Assembly: GCA_947305345.1 (NCBI GenBank)
Contig: CAMZDH010000003.1
Coordinates: forward strand, 1-17,583
DNA: 17,583 nt
Reading direction: 5' to 3'
Source: an uncultured Lachnospiraceae bacterium
Lineage (GTDB): Bacteria; Bacillota; Clostridia; Lachnospirales; Lachnospiraceae
Below are positions 1 through 7,037 of the stretch, one piece after another. Below the pieces are notes generated by a model. That model saw only the letters and a program-made list of their open reading frames with translations, searched no databases and was not told the origin of the DNA. Each line of letters starts with the position of its first letter. Within the stretch, counting starts at the first letter, position 1. Both the position numbers and the translations under genes were made by a program.

Positions 1-1
1 C

Positions 2-76
2 GCTTACGATCATACGATCCTCGACATCGACGGGAATTTCCTGAAACACGTGGTCTTCCGCCCGGCGGACGCGTAA
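2..76 (+). CDS. C-terminal fragment of an unknown protein
   Basis: The window opens inside a reading frame that runs from base 2 to a TAA at 74-76 and encodes the last 24 residues of a protein, ending in VVFRPADA. Codon use (GAC, GCG, CCG) matches the following genes, so it is probably a real 3' end. It is too short to assign a family. The following gene starts 55 bases later in the same direction with its own AAGGAA ribosome site, so they may share an operon. No terminator hairpin with a T-run is visible in the gap. Confidence 0.5.
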   Translation, partial: AYDHTILDIDGNFLKHVVFRPADA

Positions 77-131
77 GGGCGGCCGTTCATACGCGCCGCA
101 TACCGTCCGGCAGGCCGTAAATAAGGAATCC

Positions 132-1532
132 ATGAAGACGTCCATCCGCATTTTCCATACCAACGACATTCACAGCAACGGCGCCTTTTTAAAGAAACTG
201 CATGCCTATATGATCCGGGAAAAACGCCCGGAGGATCTCTATTTCGACAGCGGCGACATCATCGATCTACAGAGCCCGATCGTTCAGGCGGACGCCGGCA
301 TTTCCGAAACGTCGCTCCTTGTGGAATGCGGTCTCGACGGGATCGCGGTCGGAAACGGCGAGACGGATCTCGGCCATGCGGAACTGACCGCGCTTGTGAA
401 GCATTTCGATTGTTTCATGAGCGCGAACATCGGCGCCAACGACGGCACGCCGGTCGAGGATCTCCCGGCTTCCCGGATCTATGAACGGGGCGGCATCCGG
501 ATTCTTGTAATAGCGCTGTCGCCCTATTATAATGAGCATTTCCGTTCGTCGGGCTACAACGTCTTCACGACGATGAAGAACTTAAGGACCGTCCCGCCGG
601 AAGAGCCGTTCCGGCGCGAACTCGAACGGCGGAAGGGGCAGTACGACTACTGCGTCCTTTTGTCACACAGCGGGCATCTCATCGAGCGGGAGCTTATGAA
701 ACGGCTCCCCGTCATCGACCTCTGCCTTGGCGGGCACTCGCACGCGGTCGAGCATTATCCGGGCTATACACAGTCCGGAAAGGGCGCGTTTCTGGGGCGG
801 ATCACATTGGAGATCGAAGACGGGGTCATCCGCGAAGTGGAGAACCTTCAGATCGACCTGCCGGAAGCGGAAGACGAAGCGTTTGACGCGCTGTACCGCG
901 AAAAAGCGGCATTCGCGGATCGGGTCCTTTCCGAGGAGCTGCCGTCGCTCGGCGCGCTGTCCTTCGATCCGTTCCGGGAAAGCCCGCTCATCAATTTCAT
1001 CTGCGACGCGCTCTATGACGCGTTCGACGTCGATCTTGCAATCATGCACGGCGGGATCTCGGAAGGGGATCTTACACCGCCGGTGTCGAAAAAAAGCCTC
1101 CTTGAGACGTTTCCGTCAAAACTGAACCCCGCGGTCTTTCCGGTGCAGTGACGCAGCATTCTGGAAGCGCTGAGAGCGTCCCTTGACGAGACCAGAATCC
1201 ACGAAAGCGGGCGCGGCCCGGGCTTTCGCGGGGAAGTTCTCGGCACGCTCGGCGTCAGCAAAAACGTCCGGGTCTTTACGAACCCGTTCTACGTCACGGT
1301 GGACGGAAAACCGCTGAACCCGTGGAAAACGTATACGATCGCGGCAGACGATTACCTTCAGCGGGGCACCGGCTACCATTCGCTCGCTGTCCCGAATGAC
1401 AAGACGCATTATCACATCTGGTTCATACGGGACCTCGTGGAACATTATCTTTTGAACGAAGAAGTGTACCGGAGCGCGCTGAATGTCCGGCGAAGGCTTG
1501 AATCCCGGGCACTGCAGGAGCAAAGGAAATGA
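132..1532 (+). pseudogene. YunD-like metallophosphoesterase/5'-nucleotidase, interrupted by an in-frame TGA
   Basis: The reading frame encodes a bimetal metallophosphoesterase of the UshA/YunD type, expected to hydrolyse nucleotides or nucleotide sugars. The N-terminal domain shows the metal-site motifs TNDIH (residues 10-14), SGD (40-42), GNGE (74-77), LLSHSG and GGHSH near residue 200. A 5'-nucleotidase C-terminal domain begins near residue 265. At codon 340 (1149-1151) a TGA stops translation after NPAVFPVQ. The same frame then continues without shift through RSILEALRASLDE and the substrate-stacking part of the domain (NPFYVTVDGK, DDYLQRGTGY) to a TGA at 1530-1532. Read through, it is 466 codons, close to Bacillus YunD as I recall it. 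There is no signal peptide, so it is cytoplasmic, as for YunD. The start has an AAGGAA site about 4 bases upstream. The stop could be real decay, a sequence error or readthrough. TGA ends other genes here, so it is not generally reassigned. Confidence 0.82.
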
Positions 1533-1885
1533 ATATCCCCATGTTCGTGACCTTACTGCCCGTCGGGCTGCTCATCTTCGGGATCGGCGTTTATGCCTGG
1601 TTCCGGAAAAAGCCGATGTGGTTCTATTCGGGCACAACGGTCAGGGAATCGGAGATCACGGACGTCAAAGCCTATAACCACGCGAACGGCGTGATGTGGG
1701 CGGTGTTCTCCCTGCCGTTCATCGCAAGCGCCTTTTTAGGGCTTTTCGGCAGCAAGGCCGCGGTCTATGTCGAGATCGCCGGCATCGCCGCGGGCATCCC
1801 GCTCCTCCTTGTCACGTATCATTTGATCTATCGGAAATACCATCGGAAGGAGACACCGGAAACGCCTCATGAAGACACGTTCTGA
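1529..1885 (+). CDS. Small three-helix membrane protein of unknown function
   Basis: This encodes 118 residues with three hydrophobic segments at about 4-24, 50-72 and 76-99 and a charged C-terminal tail. A polar stretch after the first helix (KKPMWFYSGTTV, then EITDVKAYNHANGVMW) looks like the conserved signature of small uncharacterised Firmicute membrane proteins; I cannot name the family with certainty. Its ATG overlaps the stop of the nucleotidase frame (ATGA), and its own end overlaps the next gene by 17 bases. Translational coupling in one operon is therefore likely. No enzymatic residues are evident. Because it is coupled to a gene with a premature stop, its translation may depend on readthrough or on independent initiation. 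Confidence 0.8.
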   Translation: MNIPMFVTLLPVGLLIFGIGVYAWFRKKPMWFYSGTTVRESEITDVKAYNHANGVMWAVFSLPFIASAFLGLFGSKAAVYVEIAGIAAGIPLLLVTYHLIYRKYHRKETPETPHEDTF

Positions 1886-2573
1886 CGCACGTTCTCAAAA
1901 GAAAAGCCCGTTTCGTACGGTGCTTCGGATCCTCGGCGCGCTGCTGCTTGCCATGGTCCTTTTCGCATTGACCGCGAACCTCGTCGCGGTGCTTGGCACG
2001 AAGGACCGTGTGCTGGAACCGGAAACGGTGCAGGCGGCTATGGAGGACCCGGACTGCATTCTGATCCTCGGCGCGGGCGTCTGGGAAGGCGGAAGGCCGA
2101 GCCCGATCCTTTCCGACCGGCTGGACGAAGGGCTGAAACTCTATCAGGCGGGCCTCGCAAAGAAGATCCTTGTCTCCGGCGACCACGGACGGGAAGGGTA
2201 CGACGAAGTGAACGTCATGAAGTCATATCTTATCGAACGCGGCGTGCCGGGAGAGGACGTCTTCATGGATCACGCCGGTTTTTCCACCTATGAGAGCGTC
2301 TACCGCGCGAAAGCGGTCTTCGGCGTTCGGCGGATGATCGTCGTGACGCAGCGGTACCACCTGTACCGCGCGCTTTACGTCGCGGACCGGCTCGGGATCG
2401 AAGCGGTCGGCGTGCACGCGGATCCGAGACGTTACGCGGGCGCGGCGCTTCGGGAAGCGCGGGAGGTCGCGGGCCGGATCAAGGACGCGCTCATCTGCAT
2501 TTTCAAACCGGAGCCGACGTTTCTCGGCGACCCGGTCGACATCCACGGTAACGGGAACGTGACCAACGACTGA
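1869..2573 (+). CDS. SanA/YdcF-type DUF218 membrane-anchored protein
   Basis: This encodes 234 residues: a basic N-terminus, one transmembrane helix at about 18-43, then a DUF218 domain. Recognisable family blocks are ILILGAGVWEGGRPSP (65-80) followed by LSDRLDEGLKLY, SGDHGREGYDEVNVM (103-117), and TQRYHLYRALYVADRLGI near 160-177. DUF218 proteins include E. coli SanA, ElyC and YdcF, which affect envelope integrity and vancomycin permeability or peptidoglycan/ECA assembly. The biochemical activity is not settled, so an envelope role is inference. The ATG lies inside the end of the preceding membrane protein gene, and the product should face outward behind its anchor. The C-terminus ends normally (IHGNGNVTND), with no sign of truncation. 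Confidence 0.88.
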   Translation: MKTRSDARSQKKSPFRTVLRILGALLLAMVLFALTANLVAVLGTKDRVLEPETVQAAMEDPDCILILGAGVWEGGRPSPILSDRLDEGLKLYQAGLAKKILVSGDHGREGYDEVNVMKSYLIERGVPGEDVFMDHAGFSTYESVYRAKAVFGVRRMIVVTQRYHLYRALYVADRLGIEAVGVHADPRRYAGAALREAREVAGRIKDALICIFKPEPTFLGDPVDIHGNGNVTND

Positions 2574-2608
2574 CACGCCCGGCGGTCATCCGGGAAAAGG
2601 AGAATGTG

Positions 2609-3547
2609 ATGTTCCATTTTCAGAAAAACGATCCACCGTGCTGCGGCGGCGTGACGGACAATACGGATCACGATGCCCCGAAAGAGATCCGTTCCAAGAC
2701 GATCGTCGACTTCGCGGCCGGATTTTTCCTGTACGACCGGTGGGGCGGCCGGACCGGCGGGCGGACCTGTTTTTTCACGGTGAAAAAAGAAGGGGACGCG
2801 TTTTACCTCAAGGAATCGTACGGGAAGAAGGAAAAGCTCCTGGCGCCGCCCGACCTTTTGCAAAAGGTTCAGGAAGTCGTCGACCGTCATGAACTGGTCC
2901 GGCTGAACGGCGTGCACCGGCATACGGCGGGGCTTCCGTACGAGTTTTCACCGGCGTTTCTGGACGCGGAATACGACAGCGGCGAAGTCCTCAGCTTTTC
3001 GATGAATGGAGATCCGTATGCCGAGTGGGCGGCGGATCTCGTCGACCTGTTCGGCGCGGTTTACGCGGCTGCCGGCGACCGGTCGTTCTTGCCGCCCGTG
3101 GAAGCGCTGACCGTGACGCGCTGCATTCTGGAATATACGAAAGACGGCATTTTTACCCAGTATTCCGACTGTTATCTGTACGAAGGGGAAAACGGCGAAG
3201 AACAGGTGCTCCGCTACATCCGGTTCGTCTTTGACAGAAACCGGCAGGAGACCGTCAGCGAGGTCTGGATGCCGTTCACGGAGGGGTTCTTCGAGGGGAT
3301 CGGAAAGATCGTGGAAGCGTACGGGTTCCTGAAAAGCCGGCAGAGCGGCGGCGGAGCCGTAATGGCGGCGGCCCCGGAGCCGGATTCCGACGAAACCTTC
3401 CGGCTCTATCTCGAAATGAAGGACGGTTACCGCCCGCAGGTCGAGACGAAAAAGGCCTCGGAGATCGAAAAATACAGACCGCTCCGGGAAGCGCTTTCGG
3501 CTTACCTCGACGGCCTGTTTGAAAAGTACGGTAAAGAGATGGAATAA
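2609..3547 (+). CDS. Uncharacterised protein, 312 residues
   Basis: I do not recognise this protein. I chose the ATG at 2609, preceded by AAAAGGAGA at 2595-2603; a GTG one codon upstream is possible. There is no signal peptide or membrane helix, so it should be cytoplasmic. The N-terminus carries a CCGG residue cluster (about 11-14), then an acidic/basic body with many aromatic residues. Segments of alternating beta type include GRTCFFTVKK, DAFYLKESYG and EVLSFSMNGDPYAEW. An alanine/proline-rich hinge (AVMAAAPEPDSDE) near 250-263 separates a C-terminal helical tail. It follows the DUF218 gene by 35 bases in the same direction and ends 4 bases from the convergent HAD gene. Codon use matches the neighbours. 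Confidence 0.75.
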   Translation: MFHFQKNDPPCCGGVTDNTDHDAPKEIRSKTIVDFAAGFFLYDRWGGRTGGRTCFFTVKKEGDAFYLKESYGKKEKLLAPPDLLQKVQEVVDRHELVRLNGVHRHTAGLPYEFSPAFLDAEYDSGEVLSFSMNGDPYAEWAADLVDLFGAVYAAAGDRSFLPPVEALTVTRCILEYTKDGIFTQYSDCYLYEGENGEEQVLRYIRFVFDRNRQETVSEVWMPFTEGFFEGIGKIVEAYGFLKSRQSGGGAVMAAAPEPDSDETFRLYLEMKDGYRPQVETKKASEIEKYRPLREALSAYLDGLFEKYGKEME

Positions 3548-3551
3548 AAAC

Positions 3552-4196
3552 TTATAGCAGCAGCGGCAGAAGAGCGGGCAGGCCGTCGACGATCGCGTCG
3601 GCACCTGCCTGTTCCAGTTCCAGGCGGCTCCCGTAGCCCGAAAGGACACCGTAGCATTGCATGCCGACCGCGTGCGCGCCTTCGACGTCGTGTTTCCGGT
3701 CGCCGATCATGAGGCACGTGGAGAGGTCCGGATCATGCAGCATGGAGAGCCCGTAGGAGAGGACTTCCGGCTTGGTCGTCCTGGTCTCATCCATCGTTGC
3801 CGCGAATACGGCCTCGAAATAGCCCTGCAGGCCGAAATGCTCGAGCACCCTGACAGATAATGCCTCCGGCTTCGAAGTCGCCAGATAAAGCCGTTTTTTC
3901 GCGTTCACAAGGGCCTCCAGGGTCTCCGGTACGCCCGGCAGAAGTTCGTTTTCGTAAATGCCCTTGTCGACGAAGTATTCCCGGTAGATCATCAGCGCCT
4001 TTCCGGCGTCTTCCCGGCTGAGTCCGTAGAACTCCATAAAGGCCGGGATCAGCGGCGGCCCGACGAAGCGGTAGAGTTCGCTCCGGTCGCGGACCGGGAT
4101 GCCGAACGCATTGAGCGCGTGCCATACGGAATTCGTGATGCCGAGTCCGGGGGCCGTCAGTGTCCCGTCGAGGTCGAACAAGAGGCGGTCAATCAT
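3552..4196 (-). CDS. HAD-superfamily hydrolase, phosphoglycolate phosphatase-like
   Basis: This encodes 214 residues on the minus strand, the usual size of Gph/PpaX-type phosphatases. The motifs are in order: motif I FDLDGT with nucleophile D8 and acid/base D10; a helical cap at about 16-85; motif II ATSK (106-109, T107 in the Ser/Thr position); motif III lysine K142 in TTKPE; and motif IV MIGDRKHD with D166 and D170. The expected reaction is hydrolysis of a small phosphomonoester such as phosphoglycolate or pyrophosphate; the substrate cannot be read from sequence. The ATG is preceded on its strand by AAAGGA. It is a single gene, convergent with the unknown gene at 2609-3547 (4 bases between the stops) and divergent from the tRNA. 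Confidence 0.9.
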   Translation of the reverse strand: MIDRLLFDLDGTLTAPGLGITNSVWHALNAFGIPVRDRSELYRFVGPPLIPAFMEFYGLSREDAGKALMIYREYFVDKGIYENELLPGVPETLEALVNAKKRLYLATSKPEALSVRVLEHFGLQGYFEAVFAATMDETRTTKPEVLSYGLSMLHDPDLSTCLMIGDRKHDVEGAHAVGMQCYGVLSGYGSRLELEQAGADAIVDGLPALLPLLL

Positions 4197-4301
4197 GGCG
4201 TGTTCCTTTCTTTCGTCTGTTCAGGAAAAGCCTATCATAAACGTCATGGAATGACAAGCGCGGAATACGGCGATAGGAAGCGCATTTTCCGCTGCGGCGT
4301 C

Positions 4302-4330
4302 TTGACAAGCAGACGCGTTTGGGATAAAAT
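4302..4330 (+). promoter_or_regulatory. Sigma-A promoter of tRNA-Ser
   Basis: A perfect -35 TTGACA (4302-4307), a 17-base spacer and a -10 TAAAAT (4325-4330; five of six to consensus) lie just ahead of the tRNA. The predicted start is about 4337, some 6 bases before the mature 5' end. The strength and spacing are as expected for a stable-RNA promoter. Confidence 0.85.
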
Positions 4331-4342
4331 ACCGTTGCTTTT

Positions 4343-4430
4343 GGAGAGTTAGCGAAGAGGCCGTAACGCGCCGCACTCGAAATGCGGTTGTCCGTTCTCG
4401 GGCACGTGGGTTCGAATCCCACACTCTCCG
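4343..4430 (+). tRNA. tRNA-Ser (anticodon CGA)
   Basis: The 88-base sequence folds as a class II tRNA. The acceptor stem GGAGAGT (4343-4349) pairs with ACTCTCC (4423-4429), with discriminator G at 4430. The D stem is GCG/CGC (4352-4354/4367-4369). The anticodon stem CCGCA/TGCGG (4371-4375/4383-4387) holds loop CTCGAAA, giving anticodon CGA at 4378-4380, which reads UCG. A long variable arm TGTCC/GGGCA precedes the T stem GTGGG/CCCAC (4406-4410/4418-4422) with loop TTCGAAT. The CCA end is not encoded. The long variable arm and CGA anticodon both support serine. Confidence 0.96.
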
Positions 4431-4438
4431 GGATATTA

Positions 4439-4486
4439 GAAAAGTCGGCGTTTTGTATCTCTGTACAAGGTGCCGATTTTCTTTTA
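4439..4486 (+). terminator. Intrinsic terminator after tRNA-Ser
   Basis: GAAAAGTCGGC at 4439-4449 pairs, with one bulged base, with GCCGATTTTC at 4472-4481. An inner TTGTA/TACAA pair tightens the loop, and the descending arm runs into CTTTT. It sits 8 bases beyond the tRNA 3' end, so it should end the tRNA transcript and separate it from the glycosyltransferase gene. Confidence 0.75.
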
Positions 4487-4522
4487 TATTCATACTTGAC
4501 ACCGTCTTCCCGAATTCCCGTA

Positions 4523-4551
4523 TTGCAATTCAAAGGTTGGAATGGTATTTT
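4523..4551 (+). promoter_or_regulatory. Candidate promoter of the glycosyltransferase gene
   Basis: TTGCAA (4523-4528), 17 bases, then TATTTT (4546-4551) is an acceptable sigma-A pair in an AT-rich stretch between the tRNA terminator and the glycosyltransferase start. It would leave a leader of about 90 bases. A second TTGACA at 4496-4501 lacks a good -10 at standard spacing. The call rests only on consensus match and position. Confidence 0.35.
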
Positions 4552-4647
4552 TAAATTATCCGAAACGAACACTGGCAGGGAGGTTGTACAGGGCAGCGGG
4601 TATGGTCTGTATTCCCTGGTAAAAAACAAAAAAGGAAAGGTGGCAGG

Positions 4648-5568
4648 ATGGACAGGATCGCAGTACTGATTCCGTGTTTCAATGAAGAAAAAAGCATCGC
4701 GAAAGTGGTCGCGGATTTTCGTGCCGCGCTGCCGGACGCGGTCATCTACGTCTATGATAACAATTCTACAGACAGGACTGCGGAAATCGCCGAAAAATCC
4801 GGAGCCGTCGTCAGACACGAATATCTGCAGGGAAAAGGCAATGTGATACGGCGTATGTTCTACGAGATTGACGCAGAGTGCTATATCCTGGTGGACGGTG
4901 ATGATACCTATCCGGTCGAATGTGCTGCCGGGATGACGGACAAAGTGCTGAACCACAACGCGGACATGGTCGTCGGCGACAGATTGTCTTCCACATATTT
5001 TACCGAGAATAAACGACCGTTCCACAACACCGGGAACGCACTGGTGAAGTTTCTCGTCAACGCGCTGTTTAAAGGAAAAATCAAGGATATCATGACCGGA
5101 TACAGAGCGTTTAGCTACCGGTTCGTTAAGACATTTCCGGTTCTGAGCCAAGGTTTTGAGATCGAAACCGAGATGAGCATCCACGCGATCGACAAAAACC
5201 TGCAGGTGGAGAACGTCATTGTGGAATACCGGGACAGACAGGCGGAAAGCTTATCAAAGCTGAACACCTATTCGGACGGCTTCAAGGTTCTGAAAACGAT
5301 CGCCAGACTGTACAAGAATTATCATCCCTTCGCCTTTTTCGGCATCATCGCGCTGATACTGGCGCTCCTGTCCATCGGGTTTGCGATCCCGGTACTGATT
5401 GATTTCGCGAAGACAGGGCTGGTCGAGCGCTTCCCGACGCTGATTGTGTGCGGATTCACCCTGTTGGCGGGACTGATTTCATTGTTCAGCGGAATCATTC
5501 TTTCCTCATTAAGGCATAATGAAAGGCAGGAGTTCGAATACATTCTCCTGGGAACAAAGAAAAAATAA
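4648..5568 (+). CDS. Family 2 glycosyltransferase with two C-terminal membrane helices
   Basis: This encodes 306 residues. A GT2 (GT-A fold) domain occupies about 1-215, with the nucleotide-binding start VLIPCFNEEKS (6-16), YDNNSTDRTAE (36-46), the metal-binding VDGDDTYP (82-89, D83/D85), and MTGYRAFSYRF (149-159). Two transmembrane helices follow at about 228-252 and 262-287, with a basic tail. The layout resembles polyprenyl-phosphate hexosyl transferases (DPM1/AglJ/GtrB group), which load a sugar from UDP or GDP onto a membrane lipid carrier on the cytoplasmic face; the sugar is unknown. The start follows GGAAAGGTGG. It stands alone between the tRNA terminator and the MBL gene (40-base gap). 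Its codon use differs from its neighbours, with several AGA arginines and more AT-ending codons, which suggests acquisition by transfer. Confidence 0.9.
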   Translation: MDRIAVLIPCFNEEKSIAKVVADFRAALPDAVIYVYDNNSTDRTAEIAEKSGAVVRHEYLQGKGNVIRRMFYEIDAECYILVDGDDTYPVECAAGMTDKVLNHNADMVVGDRLSSTYFTENKRPFHNTGNALVKFLVNALFKGKIKDIMTGYRAFSYRFVKTFPVLSQGFEIETEMSIHAIDKNLQVENVIVEYRDRQAESLSKLNTYSDGFKVLKTIARLYKNYHPFAFFGIIALILALLSIGFAIPVLIDFAKTGLVERFPTLIVCGFTLLAGLISLFSGIILSSLRHNERQEFEYILLGTKKK

Positions 5569-5608
5569 TAAACCCGAAGGCAAATGTACTGATACGGGAG
5601 GCAGCATC

Positions 5609-6247
5609 ATGAACCAGATCTCAATCAATGCGCACAGCAGCGTCCGCGTTGCCGGAGAGCAGGTCTTTTACGTGGATCCATTCAAGATGACGGAGGCGCC
5701 GCACGATGCGGACGTCGTTTTCGTCACGCACGATCATTATGATCATTTTTCGCCGGAAGACCTGGAAAAGGTGAAAAAAGCGGACACGGTGCTGGTCGTG
5801 CCGGAGAGCATGAAGAAAGCGGCTGTCGAAAAATCCGGCATCGCGGAGGAAAAGATCGTGACCGTGAAGCCGGGCGGTGAAACGGTCGTGGAGGGTCTGC
5901 CGGTGAAGGCGGTCGCCGCGTACAATCCGAACAAGCATTTCCACAAAAAAGAATGCGGCTGGGTCGGCTACGTCGTGACTTCGGAGGGCGAGCGCATTTA
6001 CGTGACGGGCGATACGGACGATACGGAAGAGCTCCGCGCGACGCCCTGCGACGTTCTGATGCTTCCGGTCGGCGGGACCTTTACGATGACGGTCGCTGAA
6101 GCGGCAGAAGCAGCGGCGGCGTCCCCGGCAAAGACCGTGATCCCGACGCATTACGGCTGCATCGTCGGTAATGCATCGGACGGCGAAGCGTTCCGGACGG
6201 CCATGCAGAAGACCGCGCCGGAAAAGAAGGTCGAGGTCATCCTGTAA
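5609..6247 (+). CDS. MBL-fold metal-dependent hydrolase (UlaG/UPF0173-like)
   Basis: The frame is open from 5519, but the ATG at 5609 has a clean CGGGAGG site 7 bases upstream and begins at the family N-terminus, giving 212 residues. The metallo-beta-lactamase signature THDHYDH (40-46: H41, H43, D45, H46) is followed by the metal-bridging aspartate in TGDTDD (D135) and the late histidine in IPTHYG (H181). The short size and early HSSV/YVDPF strands resemble the UlaG-like lactonase or small UPF0173 hydrolases. The substrate cannot be inferred. It is the first gene of a close-packed run through to msrA and may be co-transcribed with the glycosyltransferase 40 bases upstream. No signal peptide is present. 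Confidence 0.88.
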   Translation: MNQISINAHSSVRVAGEQVFYVDPFKMTEAPHDADVVFVTHDHYDHFSPEDLEKVKKADTVLVVPESMKKAAVEKSGIAEEKIVTVKPGGETVVEGLPVKAVAAYNPNKHFHKKECGWVGYVVTSEGERIYVTGDTDDTEELRATPCDVLMLPVGGTFTMTVAEAAEAAAASPAKTVIPTHYGCIVGNASDGEAFRTAMQKTAPEKKVEVIL

Positions 6248-6286
6248 TCATCGATGAAAACGACGGGCTTTGACGGGACCATTAAG

Positions 6287-7027
6287 ATGAAAACGATCCG
6301 GCGGATCGCCGCAGCGCTTGCGGTGCTGACGGTTTTTGCGGCGCTGTCCGTTTCCGGGTGCATGGCTAAAAAAGCGGATGCGAAGAGCCGGATCATCGTG
6401 CTGGATCCGGGCCACGACGCATTGCATACGGGGTGCCGGTATCATGGCGCGACGGAAGAAGAACTGGCGTTAAAGATCGCGAAGTACTGCAAAAATGCGC
6501 TCGAACGGGAGGGCTTTACGGCCTATCTCACGCGGGAAAAGGCGGACTGCATCGACGCATTGCCGGATACGACGGTCGAAGGTCTCAGGCGGTGTCTTGA
6601 GGCGCGCGTGGATTACGCGGTCTCCAAAAACGCGGCGGTTATGGTGAGCCTTCATCTGAACGCGGATGAACAGCATGGATCGTCCGGCGCGATGGTCATG
6701 GTGCCGAATGCGTCCTACGACCGGATGGTTTATCTGAAAGGCCGCAATCTCGCGAGGAGCATCCTTTCAGAGCTCGAGGCCCTCGGCATTCAAAACCAGG
6801 GGCTTGTCGAAAGAGAGAGCACGGAAGGCTATCAGAATCCGGACGGGTCGACCGCGGATTATTATAAGATCATTCGGGACGGCAAGGCGGCCGGACTTCC
6901 GGTCGTGATCGTCGAGCACGCGTTCCTCGATTCCCGGTCGGATTACGAGGCGTTTTTGAATACCGAAGAGAAGCTGCGGGCCCTCGGCGAGGCCGACGCG
7001 CGCGGCATCATGGCGTACTTTAAGTAA
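6287..7027 (+). CDS. Lipoprotein N-acetylmuramoyl-L-alanine amidase (Amidase_3)
   Basis: This encodes 246 residues from the ATG at 6287; an ATG at 6254 would add 11 residues. I prefer 6287 because it starts directly with a bacterial signal peptide: KTIRR, a hydrophobic core, then lipobox VSGC with acylated C25. The Amidase_3 domain follows, with zinc ligands H43 in LDPGHD, a glutamate near E57 in GATEEEL, H123 in SLHLNA, and catalytic E210 in VIVEHAFL. It should cleave the MurNAc-L-alanine bond of peptidoglycan from the outer face of the membrane. It lies just downstream of the MBL hydrolase and 10 bases before dtd. A dtd-amidase pairing is also known in Bacillus (dtd-yrvJ). The ribosome site is weak for both starts. 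Confidence 0.88.
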   Translation: MKTIRRIAAALAVLTVFAALSVSGCMAKKADAKSRIIVLDPGHDALHTGCRYHGATEEELALKIAKYCKNALEREGFTAYLTREKADCIDALPDTTVEGLRRCLEARVDYAVSKNAAVMVSLHLNADEQHGSSGAMVMVPNASYDRMVYLKGRNLARSILSELEALGIQNQGLVERESTEGYQNPDGSTADYYKIIRDGKAAGLPVVIVEHAFLDSRSDYEAFLNTEEKLRALGEADARGIMAYFK

Positions 7028-7037
7028 GGAAAATGCG

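Noticed and set aside
1149..1151. TGA as selenocysteine in the nucleotidase
   Set aside because: The position is not a redox site in this family, and I saw no convincing bacterial SECIS-type hairpin directly downstream.
2580..2600. CCCGG/CCGGG hairpin between the DUF218 and the unknown gene
   Set aside because: The stem is short and has no T-run; it lies next to a ribosome site and is more likely chance in GC-rich sequence than a terminator.
4382..4669. Plus-strand open frame of 95 codons beginning inside the tRNA
   Set aside because: It starts in the tRNA anticodon region, crosses the terminator and overlaps the glycosyltransferase start in another frame; it has no plausible ribosome site.
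4189..5184. Long minus-strand open frame of 331 codons
   Set aside because: It runs antisense across tRNA-Ser, its promoter and terminator, and the motif-rich glycosyltransferase. It has no ribosome site or family resemblance.
4343..5608. tRNA-Ser as attachment site of an integrated element
   Set aside because: I looked for a second copy of the tRNA 3' end (GTGGGTTCGAATCCCAC) downstream and saw none, nor any integrase. Only the base composition supports transfer.
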